In this document: positions 32,933-41,070 of the stretch, piece after piece
Position numbering within the stretch: the stretch's first letter is position 1
Layout: every line of letters begins with the position of its first letter
DNA from: BMS3ABIN04 sp965554225
GTDB taxonomy: Bacteria; Bacteroidota; Ignavibacteria; Ignavibacteriales; Melioribacteraceae
Direction of reading: 5' to 3'
Length of the DNA stretch: 41,070 nt
Assembly (NCBI GenBank): GCA_965554225.1
Contig: CBEVZC010000013.1
Location: 1 to 41,070, forward strand
Notes under the pieces: generated by a model
Database searches by the model: none
Seen by the model: the letters and a program-made list of their open reading frames with translations, nothing else
Told to the model about the DNA's origin: nothing
Translations under genes and position numbers: made by a program

Positions 32933-35046
32933 TTTAGCTTTAGAACATAACCGCTAATTGGTTCCAGTTCAATTTTGTTTTGTATTTCATTTATGGGCAT
33001 GTTTCCAGCCGTTTCCCTGTCAACTATTATTTCCCAAATACCTTCCGGCAAATTGAATTCAGCGGTTTTAGAGTGATTGGCATTATATGCAACAAAGTAT
33101 TTCTGAGTTCCTTCGGATACTGTAAAAGCCAGAGCAAATTTATTATTAGGAACTTCAAGGAAATGATAATCCTCGTACTTTGCTCTTCTTAAAAGCGGAT
33201 TTGCCTTTCGCAATGCAATTAAACCTTGATAATATTCAACTAAATCCCGGTTTATTATTGCATGATTGAAATCAAGATAGTTTGTAGCATTGTCTTTATT
33301 GTAACTATTGTGATCAACGTGACCTTTGTTTTTGTCGGCAATTTCTTCATTCCAAGGAATTACTTTAGAGCGGGCAAATTCCTGCCCTTCGGAAATCATT
33401 GTAATTCCCTGCGAAGTAAATAAAAACAACGCAGCCAGTTTATTTAGCTTTAATTGCAACGGAGTAAGTTTAACTTCTGCATCAACATCTTTAATTATTT
33501 TTGTCGGATTTAGTTCGCGCGTGCCGATACGAATAAAATCGCCTAATGTATAACCATCGTGGGATTCTAAATAATTTACGGAGTGAGCAGATTTTTGAAA
33601 AAGTCCGAATTTATCTCTTATTAATGTCCCGCGTACATAACTTTTAATTCTTTCAATATTATTATTACCGTACCAATGACCGAATATCCATCCTAAACCG
33701 TTTTGCGGATTTTCTCCCTTTATTCCGTTCCTTATCTGATCATTCCAAGCACCCCAGCCGCGCAGCGAAAATCCTTTAGGGTCATAACCTCCGCCCCAAG
33801 GCTCGCAGACAAAAACTACATTAGGATTAATTTTTCTGGCTTCGTAAATAATATCTTCAATAGTCACCCAGTCAATTAATTTACCAAGGTCAAATCTAAA
33901 ACCGTCAATATGATATTCTTTCATCCAGTATAGTATGCTGTCAATAATTAATCTTCTAACCATCGGATTTTCGGTCTTCAGATCATTTCCGCAAAAACTT
34001 TGAGCCGTACAATTTCCGTCTTTGTCCAGTCTAAAATAGTATTCCTTATCAATTTGCTTCAAGTTTCCAATTTCGTATTCTGATAAATGATTAAACACAA
34101 CATCCATCATTACGGCAATTCCGTTTTGATGAAAAGCTTTAACCATATTTTTAAACTGTTCGACCTGTTTTCCATCTTTACCCATCCATTCGTTACGTTT
34201 GAATTTTGTCCAATTTTCACTGTAATATGATTCAGGTGCAAAAAAGTTGGATGTCATATAACCCCAATGATTTCTTTCATACGGATTCCATGTATTAAAA
34301 AACCCGTTCAGTGAATCTTCATAAGGAATTTCCATTGTTCCGAATTCCATTGCCGGAAGAAATTCCACAGTGTTCACTCCAAGAGATTTTATATAATTAA
34401 GACCTCCATCAATATTATTTTCTATAAGACCTTTGTATGTCCCAGGAAAGTGTGAGCCGGAAGAAGGATCAGCAGTTAAATCTCTTATATGCATTTCATA
34501 AATTATTAAGTCTCTCCAATCATGTTGAATCCATTCATCGCTTCCCCATGAATAATTGTTTTCATACACAATTGATTTTTTAGGATTTAGATAAGTAGAT
34601 AATGTTGTTACGGCTTTTGCATATGGATCAACACACAAAGGATGATTCCCGTTTTTTATTAAATCATTTTTATGATATACTTTATATCCATAATATAAAC
34701 CGTTCTTTTCCCCCTCAATTAAGGCTTCCCAAACTCCGTTGCTATCCTTTGTCATTTCATATAGTTTGCCTGTCTGCTGTTCGGGCGTTTCAAAAGTTTC
34801 AAGTACAACATTTTCGGCGCCGGGAGCAAATAATCTAAAGTAAGTAATTCCGTCTTGAATGAATGAGCCGAGTTTTTTGTTGCTGTAAAGTGAATCGAAA
34901 GATTTTGTTTTTAATGATGTTGATGTTTTTAATATGGCAGCAGTGGTCGTTTTTTCTGAAACAAACAATTTATGTCCTTCTATATTATTTAAATGTGAGA
35001 AAATTAAAACAGCTGTGACTATTAGTATGTTAATCTTTTTTACCAT
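32929..35046 (-). CDS. Secreted CBM48-GH13 alpha-glucan debranching-type enzyme
   Basis: The 705-residue protein has a signal peptide, a CBM48-like N-terminal domain (about 55-145, YFRLFAPGAENVVLETFE) and a GH13 barrel. The four GH13 regions are DVVFNHL, DGFRFDLGKL with nucleophile D386, VCEPWGG with acid/base E415, and ESHDGYTL with D497. EMHIRDLTADPSSGSHFPGTY matches pullulanase/isoamylase relatives. A small C-terminal beta domain ends the protein. It probably hydrolyses alpha-1,6 or mixed alpha-glucan links in periplasm or outside. The canonical pullulanase YNWGYDP motif is replaced by NHWGYMTSNFF, so I do not name it pullulanase. Confidence 0.88.
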   Translation of the reverse strand: MVKKINILIVTAVLIFSHLNNIEGHKLFVSEKTTTAAILKTSTSLKTKSFDSLYSNKKLGSFIQDGITYFRLFAPGAENVVLETFETPEQQTGKLYEMTKDSNGVWEALIEGEKNGLYYGYKVYHKNDLIKNGNHPLCVDPYAKAVTTLSTYLNPKKSIVYENNYSWGSDEWIQHDWRDLIIYEMHIRDLTADPSSGSHFPGTYKGLIENNIDGGLNYIKSLGVNTVEFLPAMEFGTMEIPYEDSLNGFFNTWNPYERNHWGYMTSNFFAPESYYSENWTKFKRNEWMGKDGKQVEQFKNMVKAFHQNGIAVMMDVVFNHLSEYEIGNLKQIDKEYYFRLDKDGNCTAQSFCGNDLKTENPMVRRLIIDSILYWMKEYHIDGFRFDLGKLIDWVTIEDIIYEARKINPNVVFVCEPWGGGYDPKGFSLRGWGAWNDQIRNGIKGENPQNGLGWIFGHWYGNNNIERIKSYVRGTLIRDKFGLFQKSAHSVNYLESHDGYTLGDFIRIGTRELNPTKIIKDVDAEVKLTPLQLKLNKLAALFLFTSQGITMISEGQEFARSKVIPWNEEIADKNKGHVDHNSYNKDNATNYLDFNHAIINRDLVEYYQGLIALRKANPLLRRAKYEDYHFLEVPNNKFALAFTVSEGTQKYFVAYNANHSKTAEFNLPEGIWEIIVDRETAGNMPINEIQNKIELEPISGYVLKLK

Positions 35047-35463
35047 TGTAATAATCGAATAATTGTTGTAGAATTTAATAAATATTATGTTAATGCCAAA
35101 ATAAAATTATTTATTCAATTCATAATTTAATTTTCGAATTTTTGCTCCTACATGTTTATATTTTTACAATACCGGCATCTATAATACTTGATTGAATTCC
35201 GGTATGCTATAAAGAACGATAGAAAGGGGAGTGACAGACCTTCCGTTTTCTTCTCCTGAAAACCAATTCGCATTTAGTATAAATGCTAAAATAATGATAA
35301 GAATGCATTTCATCTCTAGTCTGATGGTTTGCAAATACAGATTAATGAGTGTAACTTTTACCTTCAAATTTTTGTAAATAAGATAATGAATATGATATTA
35401 TTCAGATTAAGTATGGAATATCTAAATTTAATTTTTGTTTGATTGAAGCGGGTATAAGGTAAG
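35047..35463. other. Divergent intergenic region
   Basis: This separates the GH13 gene from the LysE-family gene. It is AT-rich. ATACCGG (35169-35175) and CCGGTAT (35199-35205) form a weak inverted repeat. A short minus-strand reading frame (35179-35367) is noted but not accepted as a gene. No clear promoter was identified. Confidence 0.45.
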
Positions 35464-36282
35464 ATGTTAGAAAGTATAATCACTTTAGTTGTTGTGGGAT
35501 TTTTAGCCGGAGTAATATTTTCCATGCCTGTAGCCGGTCCTGTTAGTATTATTATAATATCCAAGGCTCTTGAGGGAAAATTACGTTTTTGTGAAAGGAC
35601 GGCTTTAGGTGCATCAATAGTAGAATTTTTTTATGTTTTTATTGTTGTTTACGGTATTGCTGCTTTAATATCTTTTTATGCTCCCATAATTCCATATCTT
35701 CTATTTGTAGGCGCTCTTTTTGTTATATATTCCAGTGTAAGCATTGTGCGCCGTAAATTAGATTTTAAACAAATTGGTTCTAATAAAATTGTTACCGATA
35801 AATTGGAAAATAGCGGAGGTTTTAGAACCGGTTTAATTTTAAATATAACAAATCCGTCGTTATTTATTGGCTGGTTAGTTGCAGCATTTATTACTTTGTC
35901 TTTTGTTTCTTCGCTCGGACTTAATACCGGCGGACTTGATGTTATGCTGAACGAAAATGTTAATTCGGTTTCCAAATTAACCGGATCTGAATTTAAAAAA
36001 TTAGAAGATTTGGAAAAAAATAATTTTCATCAAGAATATAATAATAAGAATAAGGAAGAAAAATCAGGTGCAGGCTCAACTATTTTTCTAACCTTCATAT
36101 TTGCTTTATCCGTAGCGACGGGTGCTATGATTTGGTTGGTTCAGTTGGCAAGATTTATGGTTAAACATAGAGGTAAAATTAAAGTTGGAATTCTTAATAA
36201 AATCATTAATGCTCTAGGTATAATTTTATTTTTCCTTGGAGGCTACTTAGGTTTTAAAGCCCTTCAAATGTTTTTTAAATAG
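35464..36282 (+). CDS. LysE-family translocator
   Basis: The 272-residue inner-membrane protein resembles LysE/RhtB amino-acid exporters. GVIFSMPVAGPVSIIIISKALEGKLRF near the start carries the family's glycine-proline motif, GASIVEFFYVFIVVYG follows, and NITNPSLFIGWLVAAF is the second conserved block. About six hydrophobic segments are visible. Between the fourth and fifth lies a hydrophilic stretch of about 50 residues (about 158-208), rich in Asn, Lys and Glu, which makes the protein longer than the usual 200-215 residues. Substrate is unknown. It stands alone, 178 bases before the second head-group module. Confidence 0.88.
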   Translation: MLESIITLVVVGFLAGVIFSMPVAGPVSIIIISKALEGKLRFCERTALGASIVEFFYVFIVVYGIAALISFYAPIIPYLLFVGALFVIYSSVSIVRRKLDFKQIGSNKIVTDKLENSGGFRTGLILNITNPSLFIGWLVAAFITLSFVSSLGLNTGGLDVMLNENVNSVSKLTGSEFKKLEDLEKNNFHQEYNNKNKEEKSGAGSTIFLTFIFALSVATGAMIWLVQLARFMVKHRGKIKVGILNKIINALGIILFFLGGYLGFKALQMFFK

Positions 36283-36460
36283 TAAAATCTTTCTATAATA
36301 TATTTATTGAATTTCTACTCCACCAACTTTATATTGAACTTAATAACCGGCACAATGTAAATGAAGATTTCTGCGCTTTTTAAACAAGCCTAAAAATTGA
36401 GGTTTAGAATTCCTTTTGTTATGTTGCAATGCTGAAAAAAAATATTAGGAGTGCATAAAA

Positions 36461-37483
36461 ATGGAAACAATTTATCTACATCGAAATGAAAATAATTATG
36501 GACCGGCGCCAGCTTGTTATGATGTACTAAAAATGTCGGACAAAAAGCTTTTTTATTATTATTCGCAAGCTTATAAGGAAGGAATAAAAAGCATTTTATC
36601 AAAGAGGTTGGCTGATGATTTTAATATTAACGAAAAACGTGTGATACTTGGTTATGGTGCTGAAGATATATTAAAGCAGCTTGTTCAATGTTATCTTGGT
36701 CCCGGTCAAAAACTTATGATCCCTTCATTTTCGTGGTGGTATTATAAAAAAATTGCAGATGAAGTTAGCGGTACAAATGTAGAATATCCCTTATCCAAGG
36801 GAAAAGATAGTTTTTATTATGATGTGGATAAAATCCTTTCCATAATTAAGGAAGAAAAACCGAAATTAGTCCTTATAAGTTCACCGAATAACCCCACCGG
36901 CAATTCACTTTCTACTGAAGATCTGGATTTGATTTTAACGGAATTAAAGGATACAGTAGTAGCTTTGGATGAAGCATACTGGAGTAAAAAAAATGATAAA
37001 CATGTGACTAGTCTTGTAAATAAGTTTCCCAATTTGGTTGTAATAAGATCATTTTCCAAATATTATGCACTTGCCGGTATTAGAATTGGATATGCGATTA
37101 TTGGAGAAAATTTAACTAAATTAGCAGATATTGCAAACCGTTATTTAGGATTCAACCAGTTGTCTGAAGAAATTGCAATGGCAGCTCTCGATTCTCCTGA
37201 ATATTATGAAGATTTGGTGAGCAAGATGAATGCCGATAAAGAAAGTTACTACAAAGAACTTGGCACTTTACCCGGATTTAATGTTTTTAAGTCTAACGCT
37301 AATTTTGTATTGGTTGAAGTTCCAAAAAAAATAATGGAACCGTTGAAAGAATTTTTAACTAAAAGAGGAATAATAATCAAATTTATGAATGAAGAAATAC
37401 TAAATTCTCATTTGCGAATTACAATTGGTACACAGGAACAGAACAGAAAGGTTATAGATGCAATCAAGGAATTTGCTTCTTAA
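36461..37483 (+). CDS. HisC/CobD-like PLP-dependent aminotransferase or decarboxylase
   Basis: This 340-residue fold-type I class I/II enzyme is near histidinol-phosphate aminotransferase. HRNENNYGPAP at the N-terminus, ILGYGAEDILKQL, SSPNNPTGNSLS, VALDEAY with D170, and SFSKYYALAGIRIGY with Schiff-base K200 are visible. It is not part of a his operon. Instead it is followed by a CDP-alcohol phosphotransferase and a cytidylyltransferase. Relatives of this fold include threonine-phosphate (CobD) and serine-phosphate decarboxylases, so a role in making an amino-alcohol phosphate for a lipid head group is an attractive inference. Ordinary HisC function remains possible. Confidence 0.87.
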   Translation: METIYLHRNENNYGPAPACYDVLKMSDKKLFYYYSQAYKEGIKSILSKRLADDFNINEKRVILGYGAEDILKQLVQCYLGPGQKLMIPSFSWWYYKKIADEVSGTNVEYPLSKGKDSFYYDVDKILSIIKEEKPKLVLISSPNNPTGNSLSTEDLDLILTELKDTVVALDEAYWSKKNDKHVTSLVNKFPNLVVIRSFSKYYALAGIRIGYAIIGENLTKLADIANRYLGFNQLSEEIAMAALDSPEYYEDLVSKMNADKESYYKELGTLPGFNVFKSNANFVLVEVPKKIMEPLKEFLTKRGIIIKFMNEEILNSHLRITIGTQEQNRKVIDAIKEFAS

Positions 37484-37493
37484 TTTTGAATTT

Positions 37494-38372
37494 ATGAGTT
37501 TTCTAAATAGCTATAAAAAATCGCTTAAAATGATTGAGGTCGAGGAAATCCTTGACCTTGTTTTTTATAGACCGCTTGCGTTTTTATTTGTTAAACTAGT
37601 TTACAATACCAATATTACTCCTAACCAAATAACCTGGATAGCTGTTGTATTCGGGATTGTGGGCGGTTTGTTATTGATGACGAATTTACCCCTTGCGTTA
37701 TTAATTGCCGGAGTTTTCTATATTATTTATGACGTTCTTGATTGCAGCGACGGGCAGCTTGCAAGATTAAAACAAAACGGAACGCTTACCGGACGAATAG
37801 TTGACGGGTTTTCCGATTATATAGTTTCAACTTTCGCTTATCTTGGTATTGGTATAGGGTTTGCCGGTCACTCGAGCGATCCGCTTTTTTATTGGGGACT
37901 TACAATTTTAGCGGGATTAAGTAACGCGGCACATTCAATTGCTTTGGATTTTTATAGAAATCAATTTTTAGATTATGCTTTAAACAGAGAAAGTATTCTT
38001 GGTGATGATCTTGAGAAATACGAAAGTGAATATAATAGATTAAAAGCACAAGGTACGAATTTGATTGACAGAGTTTTAATACAAATTTATCTAAAGTATT
38101 CCGGAATCCAAATCGGACTTTCTTCAAAAAAATTGAACGTTGAGACTAAGCTTTTTAATCCTAAAGAATATTATAAAAAAAATAAACTCATGATTCGTTT
38201 GTGGACGTTCATTGGTCCTACAACAGAGTTATCTTTTCTAATTATCTGCGTAATGATTAACCGATTAGATATATTTTTATACGGAATGGTTACGGTATTA
38301 AATGTGTACGCCTTTTTGCTCTATTTTATCCAGAAAAAAGTTAATAATTCTCTTAAACACGTAAATGCCTAA
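37494..38372 (+). CDS. CDP-alcohol phosphotransferase, complete motif
   Basis: This is a 292-residue polytopic membrane enzyme of the CDP-alcohol phosphatidyltransferase family. Counted from this start, the signature is complete: D83-x2-D86-G-x2-A-R, G100, D104 and D108 (reading DCSDGQLAR ... GRIVDGFSDY). It is a full-length paralogue of the enzyme at 5704-6627, sharing FYRP, TPN and FYRN-type landmarks. The start at 37494 puts FYRP at residue 25, as in the paralogue. An earlier ATG at 37458 overlaps the previous gene and is less likely, though its AAAGG site is better. It probably joins a CDP-activated amino alcohol or polyol to a diacyl- or other lipid alcohol. Its stop overlaps the next start (TAATG). 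Confidence 0.9.
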   Translation: MSFLNSYKKSLKMIEVEEILDLVFYRPLAFLFVKLVYNTNITPNQITWIAVVFGIVGGLLLMTNLPLALLIAGVFYIIYDVLDCSDGQLARLKQNGTLTGRIVDGFSDYIVSTFAYLGIGIGFAGHSSDPLFYWGLTILAGLSNAAHSIALDFYRNQFLDYALNRESILGDDLEKYESEYNRLKAQGTNLIDRVLIQIYLKYSGIQIGLSSKKLNVETKLFNPKEYYKKNKLMIRLWTFIGPTTELSFLIICVMINRLDIFLYGMVTVLNVYAFLLYFIQKKVNNSLKHVNA

Positions 38373-39106
38373 TGAAATCTGTTATCCTTGCAGCGGGAAT
38401 TGCTTCCAGACTTAGACCGTTAACAAATAATATACCAAAATGTTTGCTGGAAATCGGGAATAAAACAATTCTTGGCAGAACTCTGGATAATCTTTTAGAT
38501 AACGATTTAAACGATTTTGTTATTGTAACAGGATATTTAGAAAATAAGATTAAAGAGTTTATTTCCCAAAATTATCCTGCACTAAATGTAGAATTTATTT
38601 ATAATGAAAAATATGACAGCACTAATAATATTTATTCACTTTGGCTTTGCAAAAACTCTGTTATATCTTCCGATATTTTATTATTAGATAGTGATATTAT
38701 TTTTGACCGCAGAATTATTCCTCTTTTGTTAAAATCAAATTATGAAAATTGTCTGGCTGTTCGATTAAGTGAAGAAACTAACGAAGAGGAAATGAAGGTT
38801 GCAATTAACAATGCAAACGAAATTACTAATATTAGTAAGAATATTAATCTCAATAAAGCGGACGGAGAATCGATAGGAATAGAAAGATTTAGTAACCGGT
38901 TTGTCAAAAACCTTTATCAAATCCTTGATAAAATGATTTTAGCGGAAGGGAAATCAAATATTTTTTATGAAGCGGCTTTTGAGGAAGCAATAGAAAACGG
39001 CAATTTAATTTATGCCGTTGATGTAGGTAATTACAAGTGCATTGAAGTTGATACTGCTGAAGATATAGATAATGCTGAAATAGAAATAATTAAGTATCTT
39101 GAATAA
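38372..39106 (+). CDS. LicC-like cytidylyltransferase
   Basis: The 244-residue nucleotidyltransferase has LAAGIASRLRPLTNNIPKCLLEI at the N-terminus. STNNIYSLWLCK and LLLDSDIIF follow as substrate and metal sites, and ESIGIERFS and the C-terminal AVDVGNYKCIEVDTAEDI complete the pattern. This resembles phosphocholine, phosphoethanolamine and 2-aminoethylphosphonate cytidylyltransferases (LicC/PntC type) more than sugar-1-phosphate enzymes. It starts on the stop codon of the phosphotransferase gene, so the two are coupled. The likely product is a CDP-alcohol used by that neighbour. No phosphoenolpyruvate mutase is present, which argues against a phosphonate. The gene converges with the lipoprotein gene 17 bases downstream. 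Confidence 0.87.
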   Translation: MKSVILAAGIASRLRPLTNNIPKCLLEIGNKTILGRTLDNLLDNDLNDFVIVTGYLENKIKEFISQNYPALNVEFIYNEKYDSTNNIYSLWLCKNSVISSDILLLDSDIIFDRRIIPLLLKSNYENCLAVRLSEETNEEEMKVAINNANEITNISKNINLNKADGESIGIERFSNRFVKNLYQILDKMILAEGKSNIFYEAAFEEAIENGNLIYAVDVGNYKCIEVDTAEDIDNAEIEIIKYLE

Positions 39107-39122
39107 AAAATAGTATAAATAT

Positions 39123-39572
39123 TTACAAACCGTTGTTATGAACACTTGCCGTATCTATAATTTCAAACTCAACACTTGTGCTTTTAGCATAATCTCGATT
39201 AGTAGCTATCAGCTCAATTCTATAATGATGAGAAGGTATCATATCTAACGGGATAAGCCAATCATACTCACCATCATCAGCAGTTGATTCCGAAATTATA
39301 TATTTTGGGACAAACTTTTTAACGAGTTGAATTTTAACATTACTAATACCTTCGGTCGGGTTCCATTTTATTTTAAACTCAGTCCCGGGTTTTAATATCA
39401 TCCAACTATCCGGTTGAGTAACGGAATTTAATTTTATAACAACTGGAACAGCATTAGTTTTAGGTTGAATTATTGTTTCTTCTTGGCGACAGCTGAAAAT
39501 AAAAAAAAGGAAGAAGATGAAAATAAAAAAACCTTTTAAGTTAAAATTAAATAAAGTAAAAAATTTTAGCAT
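39123..39572 (-). CDS. Putative lipoprotein with Kre9/KNH-like domain
   Basis: The 149-residue protein has a long hydrophobic signal ending in FFIFSC, a Bacteroidota-type lipobox with cysteine near residue 28. The rest is one beta-sandwich domain of the Ser-Thr-rich (Kre9/KNH-like) pattern: the W-I-L-K-P-G-T-E-F-K-I-K-W stretch, NVKIQLVKK, then a DDGEYDWLIP segment and HHYRIELIAT. Such domains occur in surface and cell-wall proteins of unknown function. It should be lipid-anchored, probably on the outer membrane. It is upstream of nothing obvious and converges with the cytidylyltransferase gene. Confidence 0.75.
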   Translation of the reverse strand: MLKFFTLFNFNLKGFFIFIFFLFFIFSCRQEETIIQPKTNAVPVVIKLNSVTQPDSWMILKPGTEFKIKWNPTEGISNVKIQLVKKFVPKYIISESTADDGEYDWLIPLDMIPSHHYRIELIATNRDYAKSTSVEFEIIDTASVHNNGL

Positions 39573-39691
39573 ATTTCCCTCATTTTTAATTTACAATTTA
39601 AAATAATTTATCAAAAATGCAAGAGGAGAATCATTTTTAGTTAATACCGATTTAAAGCTAAAACAAAACTAAAGCAATGGAACTGAATTTT

Positions 39692-41070
39692 TTACTTGAG
39701 CAAAACCATTTTTCTAACTTCAACTTTTTTATCTGTTTTTAATGTGTACAAATAAATTCCGCTTGCCAAATTACTACCGTTAAATGGTATTTCGTACTTT
39801 CCGGCTAACATCTTTTTGTTCAGTAATTCCTTAACTCTTTGTCCAAGCATATTATAAACCGTAAGTTTTACGTTCCCGTCTTCAGGTAAGAAAAACCTTA
39901 TTGTTGTGCTTGGATTAAAGGGATTAGGATAGTTTTGGAATACTTCAAATTTATTGGGACTTATTTTTTCTTTAACTGTTTCCGTCTTAAATTGGAATAC
40001 ATTGTCGGAAGTAACTGGACGATAATTATAAAACCTAATTACAGTTCCAGCCGGAATATTTTTGCCGATACTGTCCCCGGCGGCAAATACTAAATTTCCT
40101 ATTACATAATTGAATCCTCCTTGAAAATCCGCATAAAATCCTTGCGGACTTGTATCCATTGACTTATTATAAGGGTTGCCGATTCCTACAGCTCGACATA
40201 TATTAGCAAAAGCATCATAGCCTCCGGCATTTACATCTGGTTTCATCCAGTATATTTTATCAGAGAAATAATAATTAAAATATTTTAGATGAAAATAATT
40301 TGAATAATTAATACCCCATTTATTTGTGTCTTTTCTCATTTTAACAAACGGAATCATCCTTACGTCATCGGAAGGATTATCAGGTGTATCAACACCGATA
40401 TCCCAAAGTTCAAAAGGGACGGAAATCACTTTATTATTATTAAAATAATCTACTGCAAAGTTCGGAGCATCGGTAAATCTTATTTCATAATCACTTTCTC
40501 CAAAATATTTCTGGTCAATTGTTAAGCTATCTTGTTCGGAGGGTTGAAAATTTAATAAAAGTGAATAACGATTATTTCTAAGAAGGTCGACACTTGCATT
40601 ATCAGGTTCACCTGCATATTTAACTTCCACAATGTTTGTTGTATTTTTTGAGAAGCCCATATTTTTTTGGTAGGCTTCTATTTTTACGCCATTTACTTCA
40701 GTTCCTAAATCGGGTATCAGTACCCAAAATTCAATAATATCGTAAATAGACTGATTTTGTAAAACCAGTTTGTTTTCATCTAAATCTTTAAGATTCCATG
40801 TTGAAGAATGAGCTCCCGGGTTAAATGTTATTTGGTAGTCGTGCCCTGTAAGTTCGGAAGGATTTGAAATCAATGCTCTTATTTTTACAATGTTCCCACC
40901 TGAAATTTGCTGAATTTGCACAGTATCTCCGTAGGTCGGTCCTGCAACGTTTTCCTGGAAAACCATACTTCGTATGTATTTTCTGCTCGTAAGAACTTTT
41001 AATCCGGGACTAGCGTTGGGATTATAATAATAAGCGGTTAAGCGATAAAAATATTTTTTCCCTTTGATAA
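39692..41070 (-). CDS. T9SS-secreted protein, 5' end beyond the window
   Basis: The frame stays open from an ATG at 40966 through to the window edge (YRLTAYYY...SRKYIRS upstream), so the true start is outside and 458 residues are visible. The last 80 or so residues form a type IX secretion C-terminal sorting domain: FQNYPNPFNPSTTIRFFLPE, VYNMLGQRVKELL, SNLASGIYLYTLK and a final KMVLLK. The visible N-terminal part is beta-rich with no catalytic motif that I recognise. The protein should be exported through the outer membrane and attached or released. Its sorting domain is the strongest taxonomic marker in the window. The function of the passenger is unknown. Confidence 0.9.
   Translation of the reverse strand, partial: IKGKKYFYRLTAYYYNPNASPGLKVLTSRKYIRSMVFQENVAGPTYGDTVQIQQISGGNIVKIRALISNPSELTGHDYQITFNPGAHSSTWNLKDLDENKLVLQNQSIYDIIEFWVLIPDLGTEVNGVKIEAYQKNMGFSKNTTNIVEVKYAGEPDNASVDLLRNNRYSLLLNFQPSEQDSLTIDQKYFGESDYEIRFTDAPNFAVDYFNNNKVISVPFELWDIGVDTPDNPSDDVRMIPFVKMRKDTNKWGINYSNYFHLKYFNYYFSDKIYWMKPDVNAGGYDAFANICRAVGIGNPYNKSMDTSPQGFYADFQGGFNYVIGNLVFAAGDSIGKNIPAGTVIRFYNYRPVTSDNVFQFKTETVKEKISPNKFEVFQNYPNPFNPSTTIRFFLPEDGNVKLTVYNMLGQRVKELLNKKMLAGKYEIPFNGSNLASGIYLYTLKTDKKVEVRKMVLLK

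Noticed and set aside
35179..35367. Short minus-strand frame with an internal ATG giving a 44-residue peptide with a hydrophobic start
   Set aside because: The hydrophobic N-terminus is suggestive of a signal, but there is no convincing ribosome binding site, promoter or domain. An AT-rich intergenic region gives such frames by chance.
36461..39106. Phosphonolipid (2-aminoethylphosphonate) cluster
   Set aside because: The cytidylyltransferase resembles PntC, but no phosphoenolpyruvate mutase or phosphonopyruvate decarboxylase is present, and the PLP enzyme is HisC-like rather than the class V transaminase usual for this route.
1..41070. CRISPR arrays, tRNA or rRNA genes, insertion sequences, prophage genes
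   Set aside because: No regularly spaced repeats, cloverleaf-like blocks, transposase or integrase motifs were recognised on reading both strands. A dedicated RNA scan was not possible.

Overview
The window is about 41 kb of AT-rich (roughly one-third G+C) DNA from a Gram-negative bacterium of the Bacteroidota/Chlorobiota lineage, most likely an Ignavibacteriales relative. A type IX secretion C-terminal sorting domain with the FQNYPNPFNPST signature at 39692-41070 points to this group. An outer membrane is implied by a KDO transferase with a heptosyltransferase-like partner, an Omp85-type barrel and Mla-type lipid transport genes. No rRNA, tRNA, CRISPR, insertion sequence or phage gene was recognised.

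The left arm (307-10741) is one tight, same-strand run of eleven genes with short gaps or overlaps: a sugar-type nucleotidyltransferase, mlaE-mlaF-mlaD, an ATP-grasp enzyme, a class III aminotransferase, a CDP-alcohol phosphotransferase, a Gfo/Idh oxidoreductase, a flippase-like membrane protein, a HAD phosphatase and myo-inositol-1-phosphate synthase. An outer-membrane barrel protein follows (10850-12703) and ends at a clear rho-independent terminator. Read together, these genes suggest synthesis of an inositol-derived, possibly aminated and aminoacylated, polar lipid, and its movement across and between membranes. This is the most interesting part of the window. The product is inferred, not known.

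The middle (12754-29001) is mainly housekeeping: a SnoaL-like protein, lysA and a secreted hypothetical on the minus strand; leuS and serS; a heterodimeric ABC exporter followed by class I fbp; a small hypothetical; a GT9 glycosyltransferase with waaA; and pckA. A perfect 8-bp-stem palindrome lies between the two ABC genes, with a degenerate relative upstream of the first.

The right arm (29248-41070) holds a five-PAS cytosolic hybrid histidine kinase, a translationally coupled secreted GH13 enzyme and D-Ala-D-Ala dipeptidase (minus strand), a LysE-family exporter, and a second lipid-headgroup module (36461-39106). That module contains a HisC/CobD-like PLP enzyme, a CDP-alcohol phosphotransferase paralogous to the first one, and a LicC-like cytidylyltransferase. 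A lipoprotein and a truncated T9SS-secreted protein close the window. The two PLP-enzyme/phosphotransferase/nucleotidyltransferase modules look like parallel routes to different head groups.
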